Shown here piece after piece: positions 1-8,546 of a stretch of DNA of 64,000 nucleotides. The notes beneath the pieces were generated by a model, which was not told the DNA's origin, did not search any database, and saw only the letters and a program-made list of their open reading frames with translations. Source of the stretch: Bathymodiolus japonicus methanotrophic gill symbiont. Lineage in GTDB: Bacteria; Pseudomonadota; Gammaproteobacteria; Methylococcales; Methylomonadaceae. A program made the position numbers and the translations under genes. The stretch's first letter is position 1. The number at the start of each line of letters is the position of its first letter. The DNA is taken from NCBI RefSeq assembly GCF_019721995.1, contig NZ_BLYC01000004.1, positions 124,001 to 188,000 of the forward strand. Reading direction: 5' to 3'.

Positions 1-1
1 G

Positions 2-82
2 CGTTGCACTAAGGCATTAGGCAAAGATATTGCTGAATGGCTTAATAATCCAGTCGGTGGAGCTTCTTTAGGCGATATGTGA
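2..82 (+). CDS. C-terminal end of an unidentified upstream protein (partial)
   Basis: An open frame runs in from the window edge to a TGA at 80-82 and encodes 26 residues ending GGASLGDM. It ends 22 bases before the flavoprotein gene on the same strand, so the two are probably co-transcribed. Too little is visible to name the product. The frame is supported only by its openness and its spacing to the next gene. Confidence 0.4.
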   Translation, partial: RCTKALGKDIAEWLNNPVGGASLGDM

Positions 83-104
83 TGATCGAGAGATAAATAT
101 AATA

Positions 105-1427
105 ATGGCAGATTTACTACCTGAAAAATGTACCGTACTAGTTATCGGCGGTGGCCCTGCCGGAAGTAGTGCTGCAACACAGTTGGCAAAAAGAGGTATT
201 GATGTCGTGTTGCTGGAGCGCGCAAAATTCCCACGTAACCAGGTCGGTGAAAGCCTGATTCCGCATTTCTGGAAATTCACCGATCAACTGGGTGTTACTG
301 AAAAAATTCAGCAACAAGGGTTTCTTAGTAAAGCAGGTGGTATTACCGTCTGGAATAATAAAATTCATCAGATTCTGTTTTCAGATTATGGCTATACCCG
401 GCCAGGTTTGCATATCGAGCGGGATGTTTTTGACCAGCTCTTGCTTGAGCATTCTGAGCAGCAAGGTGCGCAGGTTTTTAACCAGGTGGTGGTTAAAAAA
501 GTTGATCTATCCCAATCTCAACCTATTGTTGCCTATACCGATACCCGTGGCACTTCAAATCAACAAGGCACGATACAATGTCAATATCTAATTGATGCTA
601 GTGGACATAGTTCTTTATTAGCACATCAGTTAGAAACTCGGCAAACCATTAGTTCGGAAATGAACTTCTTGTCTCTTTGGGGCTATTTCAAAAGTTCGCG
701 CTTTGTCGGTGTCGATCGTCAAAGTCACTCTCATGCAGAATTAAAGACGATGGCTCCCGTGACTTTTGTGATGACACATGATGATGGCTGGTTATGGCAT
801 ATTATTTTGCGTGAGAAAACCAGCGTTGGTCTGATCGTACATACCGATAAATTAACCGGTATGAATAAGATCCAGCGTGAAGCATATTTTATACACAGTT
901 GCGCGCGGATACCTTACTTAAAGGATTTATTAAGAGATGCCGAGTTTATTGCGGGTTCTTTGCAGTATCGTCCTGATTATTCCTATTATGCCAGCCAGGC
1001 CTGTAGGGAAAATTATTATTGCATCGGTGATGCGGCGGGCTTTGTAGATCCTATATTTTCGCACGGGGTACAGAATGCTTTTTATAATGCGGCAGTGGCT
1101 TCTCTGGCTATTAGCGAATCGTTAAAAAATACGAAAAAAGCGGCGCGTTTTGCAGCTTTATGTGAAAACCGTATGCAGCAGTTTTATAGCTTTTCCAGGG
1201 CGCTTTCTCTGGGAGATTTTGGTTGTAATGGAGTGCATAGGGATCTGGTTAAATCATTGATGAAATCAATGCCACCGCTGGAATTAGAGTTGATGCTGGT
1301 GGCTTCTGAAATGACCAATCGTTCGGAAAATTTCAAGCAGCTTGCTCGTGAAGCAGGTGTCTGGGAGCAATTTTCAGAACAGTTTGAACAGCAAAAAAAG
1401 GGCGTGATAGCAGAGCTTAATTTTTAA
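105..1427 (+). CDS. FAD-dependent oxidoreductase of the tryptophan-halogenase-like family
   Basis: A 440-aa flavoprotein. The N-terminus has the Rossmann FAD motif GGGPAGSSAATQLAKRG (about residues 15-31), then a GESLIP segment typical of flavin-dependent halogenases and related monooxygenases. Near residue 227 is GWLWHIIL, which resembles the halogenase WxWxIP signature but has Ile in place of Pro. GDAAGFVDPIFSHGVQ (about residue 307) is the second FAD-binding motif. Such enzymes act in the cytosol on aromatic or carrier-bound substrates in secondary metabolism. The fragment just upstream on the same strand suggests it ends an operon; a 204-bp MITE begins three bases after the stop. Whether it halogenates or only oxidises cannot be told from sequence; the altered motif argues for caution. 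The ATG at 105 is preceded by GAGAG, a modest ribosome site. Confidence 0.8.
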   Translation: MADLLPEKCTVLVIGGGPAGSSAATQLAKRGIDVVLLERAKFPRNQVGESLIPHFWKFTDQLGVTEKIQQQGFLSKAGGITVWNNKIHQILFSDYGYTRPGLHIERDVFDQLLLEHSEQQGAQVFNQVVVKKVDLSQSQPIVAYTDTRGTSNQQGTIQCQYLIDASGHSSLLAHQLETRQTISSEMNFLSLWGYFKSSRFVGVDRQSHSHAELKTMAPVTFVMTHDDGWLWHIILREKTSVGLIVHTDKLTGMNKIQREAYFIHSCARIPYLKDLLRDAEFIAGSLQYRPDYSYYASQACRENYYCIGDAAGFVDPIFSHGVQNAFYNAAVASLAISESLKNTKKAARFAALCENRMQQFYSFSRALSLGDFGCNGVHRDLVKSLMKSMPPLELELMLVASEMTNRSENFKQLAREAGVWEQFSEQFEQQKKGVIAELNF

Positions 1428-1430
1428 TTA

Positions 1431-1635
1431 CTGAAGTTTCCCAATTATTGAGTAGCTGAAATACACAATGCTGGTGTATCGAGGTTTATTTTAGGTGGTT
1501 TTGCCATGTTTATAGCAAACCCCTACTTAATTCCCCTTAGGCAATAGCATTTGAAACGAATGAAAAGACTATTTTTTTTCATATAGTTGTAGCATAGTTT
1601 CAATTTTACCATAAATAATTATTGGGAAACTTCAG
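1431..1635 (+). repeat. MITE copy 1 (~204-bp element, terminal repeat CTGAAGTTTCCCAAT)
   Basis: A non-coding element with 15-bp perfect inverted ends. It is nearly identical to copies at 3703, 17313, 50842, 57758 and 62507. Unlike those five, no direct duplication can be reconstructed here: a B element starts one base after the right end, and the joined flanks do not match. This suggests a later deletion or rearrangement. Confidence 0.92.
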
Positions 1636-1636
1636 T

Positions 1637-1896
1637 CGCTGTCAGCCCCGGACGGGCTGATAGTCTCCAGAAGGCGCAGGGAAATTTGCCAATCCGAAGT
1701 GCGCGATAGCGCGCGAGGGAGGCTAAAATTTTATCCCGAATAGCCGTAGAGCCATTTGTGGTAGCCATGACTGAGCTGCTTTGTGCTCAGTCTGTGGCGG
1801 ACGCAGGGCGGCTGGAGCATCTCCTATTCGCTGCGTAGGTGAACGAATTACGGCGACAGGAGTCCCGGAATTTCGTGAGGTAGCATGGCGCGCCTG
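1637..1896 (+). repeat. Structured mobile element B, copy 1 (260 bp)
   Basis: Begins CGCTGTCAGCCCC and ends GGCGCGCCTG. It is almost identical to 19082-19341, and its second half is homologous to the 280-bp A elements. Visible hairpins: TCAGCCC/GGGCTGA at the left end, GCGCG/CGCGC near the middle, GACTGAGC/GCTCAGTC, and ACGCAG/CTGCGT enclosing GGAG/CTCC. There is no credible ORF. It sits exactly at the stop codon of the disrupted vapC. Confidence 0.85.
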
Positions 1897-1998
1897 TTAA
1901 AAAACACTTACGACTAAAAGACGGTCAACTATAATGATCCCCAAAAACTAGACCAGCATTTAAGATAGAATCTTGCCCTCAAAACTGAGGATTAAGAA

Positions 1999-3436
1999 AT
2001 GACCATAAATCGGAAGAAGCATAGTATGCAAACCAAAGTAAAAGTGGTATTAGACGTACTAAAAGGGGAAAAGACAAGAGCTGAAATTACCGCGAAATAT
2101 GGTATTCATGCAACACAAATCAACAATTGGAAAAAAGCTGTATTAGAGGTTATTCCTGAAGCATTCTCGACTAAAAGGAAACAACAGGATAATGACCAGC
2201 AGGCTTTAGTTGACGATCTGTACAAGCAGATAGGGCAACTGGAAGTAGAGAATGATTTTCTAAAAAAAATCTATGACTCTTCCACTTGCGACTCGAAAAA
2301 TGTGGATAGAGCCAGGTCATTCAGAGTTAAGTATCAGAAAGCAGTGTTGCTTGTTGAGCATCAACAGGTCAAGTTTATATTACCGACCCGTTGGCATAGA
2401 TGACTATACCCTGATGCTGATGCATGAATTGGATAAACAATATACCGAAACACCCTTTTACGGTGTCTTGAAAATGACGGAGCATTTGAGATCTCAAGGG
2501 CACCAGGTCAATCCGAAGCGAGTGAGACGGTTACTAAGGCAGATGGGGCTGGAAGCGGTATATCCAAAGCCAAGACTAAGTCATGGCAACTCAGAGCATA
2601 AGATCTATCCTTATTTACTGAGGAACCTGCAGATCGAGCGATGCAATCAGGTCTGGAGTACGGATATTACCTACATCCGCATGAAGCATGCGCTGAAAAT
2701 CATGGAAACGGAGCTTAGCGAAGTGGTGATTTTTAGTCCCTGAAAGGCGACAGGGCAATTCGCTGATTCGACGTGTGCTAGCAGCACGCGAGAGGAGCAA
2801 GAATTGCATTCCGAATAGCCGTCCAGCCAGTGAGGTAGTAATGACGAAGCGGCTTTTGTGCGTAGTCGTTGCGGACGCAGGGCGTTCAGGGCATCTCCCA
2901 TCCGCTGCGTAGGTGAACGAATTATGGCGACAGGAGTCCCGGAATTTCGTGAGGTAGCATGGCGCGCCTGGTTTTGTCTATCTGATGGCCATTATTGACT
3001 GGCATAGCCAATATGTACTTAATTGGGCGTTAAGTACGACAATGGACGCAGACTTTGCATAGCAGCCCTTAATGAAACACTAAGTTCATCACAGTGTGAA
3101 ATCTTTAATACGGACCAGGGAAGTCAATTCACAACGAATCGATTTACAGGGTCCTTATTGGAGAAAGGAATCCGTGTTAGCATGAATGGCAGAGGCCGCG
3201 CATTGGATAATATTTTTGTTGAACGATTGTGGCGATCAGTCAAGTATGAAAAGGTCTATCTGAATGACTTTCAGGCAGTGAATGAAGCATATTTAGGGCT
3301 GAAAGACTATTTTGAATTTTACAATCACAGGCGAATTCATCAGTCCTTGGACTATCGAACGCCAGCGGAGGTTTATTATAAAAAAAACGGTCTATACGTG
3401 AGAGTCCCTGCAGGCGGACTCCATGTGGACAAAGCG
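1999..3436 (+). pseudogene. IS3-family transposase OrfA-OrfB, disrupted
   Basis: OrfA (from the ATG at 1999) carries a helix-turn-helix (GEKTRAEITAKYGIHATQINNW) and a leucine-zipper-like tail. OrfB follows in another frame from about 2273, as usual for programmed -1 frameshifting in this family. The catalytic core has WSTDITYI (first Asp), NTDQGSQF (second Asp) and VERLWRSVKYE (Glu). Two lesions inactivate it. An A element is inserted between codons ATGAAGCAT and GGTTTTGTC. A one-base deletion near 3055 shifts the frame just before the CIAALNE segment. It cannot make a full transposase. Confidence 0.88.
2691..2970 (+). repeat. Structured mobile element A, copy 1 (280 bp)
   Basis: Starts CGCTGAAAATCATGG and ends CATGGCGCGCCTG. 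It lies inside IS3 orfB. The host reading MKHGFVYLMAII is restored exactly when 280 bases are removed, so insertion made no target duplication. Identical-length copies are at 5852, 17419, 52425 and 56185. Confidence 0.9.
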
Positions 3437-3702
3437 TGAATTTCCTACGGAACGTGTGGATAAGCTGATGGAAAACGATAAAGCCGTTTCCCACGAACTT
3501 ACCCGCACTAATTCACCCTTTGACCACATTTCACCGCAGTCGGCAAAGAGTAGTATCAAAACGCCTGCGGCGCAATAATAACAAATTATTAATATAAAAA
3601 GGGAAGGGCTATCTTAACTATTTAATAAATTGGTCTGGACAATGGGGAGTATTATAATATTCTGTAATTTTGTATCAGCAGATATTAAAGGCACTTTATT
3701 AA

Positions 3703-3906
3703 CTGAAGTTTCCCAATAATTATTTATGGTAAAATTGAAACTATGCTACAACTATATGAAAAAAACAGTCTTTTCATTCGTTTCAAATGCTATTGCCTAA
3801 GGGGAATTAAGTAGGGGTTTGCTATAAACATGGCAAAACCACCTAAAATAAACCTCGATACACCAGCATTGTGTGTTTCAGCTACTCAATAATTGGGAAA
3901 CTTCAG
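3703..3906 (-). repeat. MITE copy 2, inside vapC
   Basis: The same 204-bp element as copy 1 but in the opposite orientation. It is flanked on both sides by TTTATTAA, an 8-bp target duplication. It interrupts the PIN toxin frame after residues AIVNK. The segment 3437-3702 before it holds the IS3 right end and the vapC 3' piece. Confidence 0.92.
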
Positions 3907-4222
3907 TTTATTAACTATTGCAGTTGATGCGATTAATCGATTAGAGGGGGCTTTATGGATAAATATATTTTCCTGTGACATAGTCGCAATTTTGGGTGTC
4001 ACTGGCAGCACATTGAGTGACATAGCTTGGGTGATATCATCCATATACTGCCCGGCAGGAACGTCATCTCTTAAGCGCCCCGCTTTGAATAACATCGCTA
4101 TTTCCCAAAAAGAAATATCAGAACATGCCAGAGACTTTGTTGCTAATGAGTTTTCTACTGCTTGCGCTGCTTTTGAAGATAAGCGATTGGGTGCGTCCTG
4201 CCAAAAAATCAAAATATGGGTA

Positions 4223-4461
4223 TCACAAATTGTCAGCATCGGCACTCCACTCGTTGTCTAGTGGCTGCAGAATATCGCCAACTATCATGGTGCCGCGCAG
4301 TGCATTCAGCCTTTTTTTTGCTGCATCCACTTGATTAATTTCTGGAATAATTCTGGCAATGGTTTTTCCGTGGCTGGTAATTTGAATTTGTTCGCCATTG
4401 CTAACTTTCTTCAAAAATCAGGCAGATGAGCTCTTAAGTCAGTAATTTTAACTTGTAGCAT
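4223..4461 (-). pseudogene. Phd/YefM-type antitoxin of the vapC locus, frameshifted
   Basis: From the ATG at 4461-4459 the minus strand reads MLQVKITDLRAHLPDF, then hits TGA in a run of five T. With one more T it would read on as LKKVSNGEQIQITSHGKTIA, the classic Phd/YefM antitoxin N-terminus. The C-terminus (DNEWSADADNL) overlaps the toxin start by 23 bases, as usual for such pairs. A one-base loss has therefore killed the antitoxin. A TTG-initiated shorter form from codon LKK is possible but would lack the DNA-binding start. Confidence 0.75.
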
Positions 4462-4528
4462 AATGGAGCGTCTTTCTGTACATAAATTATGTACAATTAT
4501 AAGCAGTGGGTAAGCAATAGCAAATAGT

Positions 4529-5623
4529 TTAATTTTTTATTTGGCCCTTAAACCCCGTCCCAGTGCCAATTAATGCCGCAATGATATTCTTCTGTATTTC
4601 CGAAGAACCAGAAAATAATCTGCTGGCCATGGCATCCTGAACCAGTGTCGTCATTTTACTTTCCGCGATCAAGCCCTCAGCTCCCATGATGTGAGCGGCA
4701 TCCAGGCTGGATTGTAAAAATGCTTCACTGGCAAATAATTTGGTCTGCGCACTGGCTAGGCTAATACGCTTGCCTGAGTCTTTTAATCTGGCGCATTCAT
4801 TAACCCAGAGTAAGCAGCTTTCCTGGCGGCACTTCATATCGGCAATTTTATGGCTGATAGCCTGATTAGCACCTAAATGAGCACCATTTACATAACGATG
4901 CCTAGAGTGTTGAATTACTTGCTCTAGTTGCCATTGCATAATGCCAATAATCCCAGCGAATATAAACGCTCTTTCTAGCTCGAGAGCATTTTGGATCATC
5001 ATGCCACCTACACCGGTTTTGCCTAGCTGACGACCGATTGGAATCTGACAGCTGCTTAGGATAATATCGCCCATCGTAGCAGTAGTACAGCCTGCTACAT
5101 TAGGCTTGTCGGTAAAGTCTGCGCCTGAATCTGTTTGTTTAACCAGGAATGCAGAAAGTTTACCCTCTAGTTTTGCATAGATCAGCAATACATCGGCAAT
5201 CGGAGTGTTGGTGATAAAGCGCTTATGCCCATTGAGCACAAAGCCTGAGTCTGTTTGTAATGCTATAGTTTCTATAGCATTAACGTCTGAGCCAGCCTGA
5301 GGTTCAGTAATGGCATGACCGCCGATCATATCACCCGAGAGTAGTGCAGGGAGCCAGTTTTGTTGCTGCTCTTCTGTGCCATACAATATTAATGGGAAGA
5401 TTGAGCCCCAGAGATGTGCATTAATGGACAGGATTAAGCCAGTATCCTGGCACTGCTTGCCTAATTGTAAGTGCGCGTTAACCAGTTCCTGAAATCCATC
5501 TCCTTGTCCGCCTAGCTGAGCGCTAATGGCATGTTTTAGAAGGTTTTGTTGTGCGCAGAATTGTAAGCGCTGTTTCGATGCGAGAATATTGCTGCTAGGC
5601 GGGAGTTGCTGGTATTGGGTCAT
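4529..5623 (-). CDS. Acyl-CoA dehydrogenase family protein
   Basis: A 364-aa flavoenzyme of the ACAD fold. GGHAITEPQAGSDVNAI (about residue 97) is the conserved substrate/FAD motif, and FITNTPIADVLLIYAK fits the middle beta domain. The C-terminal motif is RLFSGSSEIQKNIIA, where the canonical medium-chain form is YEGTSEIQR. The Glu that serves as catalytic base in that position is absent here; other ACAD branches use a Glu elsewhere. These enzymes introduce a trans-2 double bond into acyl-CoA or carrier-bound acyl chains, passing electrons to ETF. Its partners are unknown: both sides are repeats. It may be part of a secondary-metabolism locus with the flavoprotein at 105, but that is speculation. 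Confidence 0.82.
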   Translation of the reverse strand: MTQYQQLPPSSNILASKQRLQFCAQQNLLKHAISAQLGGQGDGFQELVNAHLQLGKQCQDTGLILSINAHLWGSIFPLILYGTEEQQQNWLPALLSGDMIGGHAITEPQAGSDVNAIETIALQTDSGFVLNGHKRFITNTPIADVLLIYAKLEGKLSAFLVKQTDSGADFTDKPNVAGCTTATMGDIILSSCQIPIGRQLGKTGVGGMMIQNALELERAFIFAGIIGIMQWQLEQVIQHSRHRYVNGAHLGANQAISHKIADMKCRQESCLLWVNECARLKDSGKRISLASAQTKLFASEAFLQSSLDAAHIMGAEGLIAESKMTTLVQDAMASRLFSGSSEIQKNIIAALIGTGTGFKGQIKN

Positions 5624-5638
5624 AAGGGAGTAAGTAGT

Positions 5639-5654
5639 GCGGACTTTAGTCCGC
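5639..5654. repeat. REP-like palindrome GCGGACTTTAGTCCGC
   Basis: A perfect 16-bp palindrome followed by TAG. The same CGGACTTTAGTCCGCTAG string occurs at 51071 beside a RAYT fragment, which suggests both are REP sequences mobilised by that transposase type. The rest of 5655-5851 has a second inverted repeat (GCTACGT/ACGTAGC near 5710-5735) and no gene. Confidence 0.6.
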
Positions 5655-5851
5655 TAGAGCCTTTAATATAGTCGAGAGCAAAGCACTGAAACTATCGCAT
5701 AGCTGGCTACGTAACGGTTTCAGCAACGTAGCTATTAGCAAAAACTCAGCCGCTAGAAAGCCACAGTCGTGACCGTGCGAAGTATAACTACCCAGATAAT
5801 TGTACTTATTATGTCATGTTAACAAGGATATTAAGATTTTCTTAATCCTCT

Positions 5852-6131
5852 CGCTGGAAATCATGGAAACGGAGCTTAGCGAAGTGGTGATTTTTAGTCC
5901 CTGATAGGCGACAGGGCAATTCGCTGATTCGACGTGTGCTAGCAGCGCACGAGAGGAGCAAGAATTGCATTCCGAATAGCCGTTCAGCCAGTGAGGTAGC
6001 AATGACGAAGCGGCTTTTGTGCGTAGTCGTTGCGGACGCAGGGCGTTCAGGGCATCTCCCATCCGCTGCGTAGGTGAACGAATTATGGCGACAGGAGTCC
6101 CGGAATTTCGTGAGGTAGCATGGCGCGCCTG
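5852..6131 (+). repeat. Structured mobile element A, copy 2 (280 bp)
   Basis: A full-length A element with two early differences (CGCTGGAAATC). The right flank is CTATTG. The host sequence is not recognisable. The stretch 6132-6254 after it contains no gene. Confidence 0.88.
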
Positions 6132-6254
6132 CTATTGGTGTTTGTAAAAGGGAATAACTTGCTTAATGAAACAATACGAAATTCAACCTCATTTCTTAAC
6201 CTATCTTCGTGACATATACAGTCAATTTCCCATTATTTCAATGAGTTAAATTTT

Positions 6255-6578
6255 TCAATCGGCCCCAGTTGGCACTACAGGTTTCATATCAACGATCGTT
6301 TTAACTTTTCCAATCGGGTCGGGGTTAATATTCAACGCAGTGTATATTTGTTTTTGTCTGGTTTCTGCTTTGCTTGTGGTTCGCAGGTGAATGATTGTAT
6401 CGTTATCCGTGGGTAAAGTAATGGTCATGCGTTGCTGGGTCGACATCCTGTTGCGAATGCTTTCCCAGCTTAGATGGGTGTCCTGCAATCTAAGTTGATA
6501 ACGCAGTACATGTACCAGGTGGTAAGCTAATAATGTGATGAATAGGTGTCCGGTAACCCGCTCTTCTTTTTTGTGATA
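6255..6578 (-). pseudogene. C-terminal remnant of an IS1634/IS4-type transposase
   Basis: About 105 residues (KKEERVTGHLFITLLAYHLVHVLRYQLR, then SWESIRNRMSTQQRMTITL) match the C-terminal domain of IS1634-like transposases by pattern. The 5' side is cut at 6579 by an IS4 element end, so the catalytic core is gone. Its 3' end contains GTAGTGCCAACTGG, which is also found in the MITE-C elements at 19001 and 54734. Confidence 0.7.
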
Positions 6579-7015
6579 CTCGATGTTCAAGTTTTTGATA
6601 TTGAGAAGGTAAAACCAGGTATTCTGAGGTTGTTGTAATTTTATCGGTGTAAGCCCATGTTAATGAATGCCCCAGCCACCTTTATCCAGAGCTATATTGA
6701 CGATTTAAATGATGCGCTCAATCAGCTAAAACCCGGAGCCGCTTTGACACGGATTCAAGCCGTTTGGTTGGGCACTTGTTTAACGGGCATACTGCTAATG
6801 AACTCTGTTTGCTGGGCTAAGTTTGAGCGAGCAAGCCTTGGAGATTGCAAAGTAGCCGCATTATCCTGGGTGTTTCGTAAAGCAAGTATACCCTGGGACT
6901 GGTTGCTACGGGTGAGTGTGGTCTTAATTTTAAAACGTTATGGCATTACTGAAGGTGTGTTGGCCTTTGATGAATCAGACCGAGCACGATCTAAGTCTAC
7001 AAAACGTATTTATAA
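6579..7015 (+). mobile_element. IS4-a element, left fragment with transposase N-terminus
   Basis: Starts with the terminal repeat CTCGATGTTCAAGTTTTT and carries the first ~119 codons of the IS4-a transposase (ATG at 6660). The frame stops where another IS4-a copy is inserted in opposite orientation at 7016. The rest of this copy is not found on the far side, so insertion was followed by deletion or recombination. Confidence 0.85.
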
Positions 7016-8546
7016 CTCGATGTTCAAGTTTTTCCATCCCATTGCCATCAAACTCTTACCTTCACCCAGTAGAACAATACTTTAATGATGCTGTTGGCCC
7101 TAAGCGCCCTAAATCTCTGCCAATCATATGTTTTCCTGATGGCAGCAGTTGAAACACATCCTTTATTAATTCACCTAACTCTTTCAGCTTATCACCAGGA
7201 TCTGGAAACTCTAGCAATGACGTGATGAACTCAAGCAGTACATCCATTTGAGACTTGCGCTGTAAGCTTCCTACGGTATACGCAGGTAGTTTGCTTTCAA
7301 TGCGGGCTATTTGCTCTGGGTGAAGGAGGAGGCAATGGTCAAACAAAAGACTCAGAATCAGGCCACGGCTTGATCCCTCTTCATCTAATTGTTTGGCCTC
7401 ACGCCCCCATCCTTCATAAAGCTTCCAGTCCTCAAAGAAAACCTCAATCAGCCATCTCAACGTATAGGCTTGAATAATATCTTGTGTGCGCCAAGTCAGG
7501 TCTGTCGCCACTAAATAGCGATAGTCGTTTTCACCGTCATATTTTAAGGCAATGACAAAGCGTTTTTTACTGTGTGAACTCACCTTTAATCGTGCACTGC
7601 TGACAGTCACTTTAATCTCTTTTCCGCCACGTACACGTATTATCTGATCAATGCCTTTGTTAATCGAATTAAAGTAGCTCTCGACTGACCTTATTCTACC
7701 TCTATATTCAATATTTTGGTTTTTACGTAATTGGCTAATCACCTGCGAGCCTCCAGATTCTTTAGCGGCTTCGTCCATAAAGGCTTTTTCACCATACAGC
7801 GCATCAGCCAGTACGCCTTTAATTTTAATCAGGCTATGCGCAACTTTAAACTCTTTTAATAAGCCTAATGCAATCTCTGTTTTGGTCGGGTAGGCACTGT
7901 CACGTTCAGGCTTAATAGGCCGATCTTTTTTTGCTATACCGCTCTTTTTCAACCGTTTATCTTCTTTATCCCACTGCTTTAAGGCTGGATCCGGCATATA
8001 AAAGAAAAAACCGACAGGCACTGTAATGGATGAGGTAACTAGCAGCAATAATACTATCGTTTGTCCATTAACATACCCGCCGGAGCCTTTGTGTTTCTGC
8101 TTGTAAACCTTATAAATACGTTTTGTAGACTTAGATCGTGCTCGGTCTGATTCATCAAAGGCCAACACACCTTCAGTAATGCCATAACGTTTTAAAATTA
8201 AGACCACACTCACCCGTAGCAACCAGTCCCAGGGTATACTTGCTTTACGAAACACCCAGGATAATGCGGCTACTTTGCAATCTCCAAGGCTTGCTCGCTC
8301 AAACTTAGCCCAGCAAACAGAGTTCATTAGCAGTATGCACGTTAAACAAGTGCCCAACCAAGCGGCTTGAATCCGTGTCAAAGCGGCTCCGGGTTTTAGC
8401 TGATTGAGCGCATCATTTAAATCGTCAATATAGCTTTGGATAAAGGTGGCTGGGGCATTCATTAACATGGGCTTACACCGATAAAATTACAACAACCTCA
8501 GAATACCTGATTTTACCTTCTCAATATCAAAAACTTGAACATCGAG
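7016..8546 (-). mobile_element. IS4-a, complete copy (1531 bp)
   Basis: Bounded by inverted repeats CTCGATGTTCAAGTTTTT / AAAAACTTGAACATCGAG. The length equals that of the copies at 19613 and 55923 once their indels are removed. The flanks differ (IS4-a sequence on the left, IS630 on the right), so the expected 5-bp duplication is lost here. Confidence 0.93.
7062..8468 (-). CDS. IS4-family transposase, intact
   Basis: A 468-aa DDE transposase and the only full-length transposase in the window. The first catalytic Asp lies in VLAFDESDRARSK, the second in GVLADALYGE. The Glu is in YTLRWLIEVFFEDWK, which fits the Y-x2-R-x3-E-x6-K signature of IS4. It cuts and pastes its own element and could serve the defective copies at 19613, 55923 and 63886 in trans. 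Those copies generated 5-bp target duplications (TGATA, TTTCA). The ATG at 8468 follows the conserved leader that starts each copy. Confidence 0.92.
   Translation of the reverse strand: MLMNAPATFIQSYIDDLNDALNQLKPGAALTRIQAAWLGTCLTCILLMNSVCWAKFERASLGDCKVAALSWVFRKASIPWDWLLRVSVVLILKRYGITEGVLAFDESDRARSKSTKRIYKVYKQKHKGSGGYVNGQTIVLLLLVTSSITVPVGFFFYMPDPALKQWDKEDKRLKKSGIAKKDRPIKPERDSAYPTKTEIALGLLKEFKVAHSLIKIKGVLADALYGEKAFMDEAAKESGGSQVISQLRKNQNIEYRGRIRSVESYFNSINKGIDQIIRVRGGKEIKVTVSSARLKVSSHSKKRFVIALKYDGENDYRYLVATDLTWRTQDIIQAYTLRWLIEVFFEDWKLYEGWGREAKQLDEEGSSRGLILSLLFDHCLLLHPEQIARIESKLPAYTVGSLQRKSQMDVLLEFITSLLEFPDPGDKLKELGELIKDVFQLLPSGKHMIGRDLGRLGPTASLKYCSTG

Larger units (their letters stand above)
1935..3652 (+). 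mobile_element. IS3-family insertion sequence, degraded
   Basis: The left end TGATCCCCAAAAACTAGACCA and the inverted right end ACTCCCCATTGTCCAGACCA are imperfect terminal repeats. The flanks carry TATAA at 1930-1934 and 3653-3657, a likely 5-bp target duplication inside vapC. It contains orfA and orfB of an IS3 transposase and is itself interrupted by an A element at 2691-2970. Net length without the A element is about 1.44 kb, a normal size for IS3 subgroup members. Confidence 0.85.
1897..4245 (-). pseudogene. vapC-like PIN-domain toxin gene split by an IS3 element and a MITE
   Basis: On the minus strand, 4245-3907 encodes a PIN-domain toxin N-terminus (ICDTHILIFWQDAPNRLS, first acidic residue D8; then DISFWEIAML and APSNRLIASTAIVNK). 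The frame is cut by a MITE (3703-3906) that duplicated TTTATTAA. Removing it, the frame continues at 3702-3658 as VPLISADTKLQNII, the expected PIN C-terminus with its last conserved Asp. It is then cut by an IS3 element with TATAA repeats at both ends. Removing that, it continues VDRLLVVSVF and stops at 1899-1897, where a B element abuts. VapC toxins are RNases that cleave tRNA or rRNA. The antitoxin gene upstream overlaps the start and is frameshifted. The reconstruction across both insertions in one frame is strong evidence for the original gene. Confidence 0.85.

Noticed and set aside
1637-1896. A/B elements as group II introns
   Set aside because: Duplication-free insertion fits, but the 5' GUGYG and 3' AY ends and a domain V hairpin were not seen.
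2671-2901. A recurring minus-strand ORF of 60-80 codons (MGDALNALRPQRL...) in every A element
   Set aside because: The ORF is lengthened or shortened by flanking sequence in each copy, has no ribosome site and is not kept in length in the B variant; conservation is of the DNA or RNA, not a protein.
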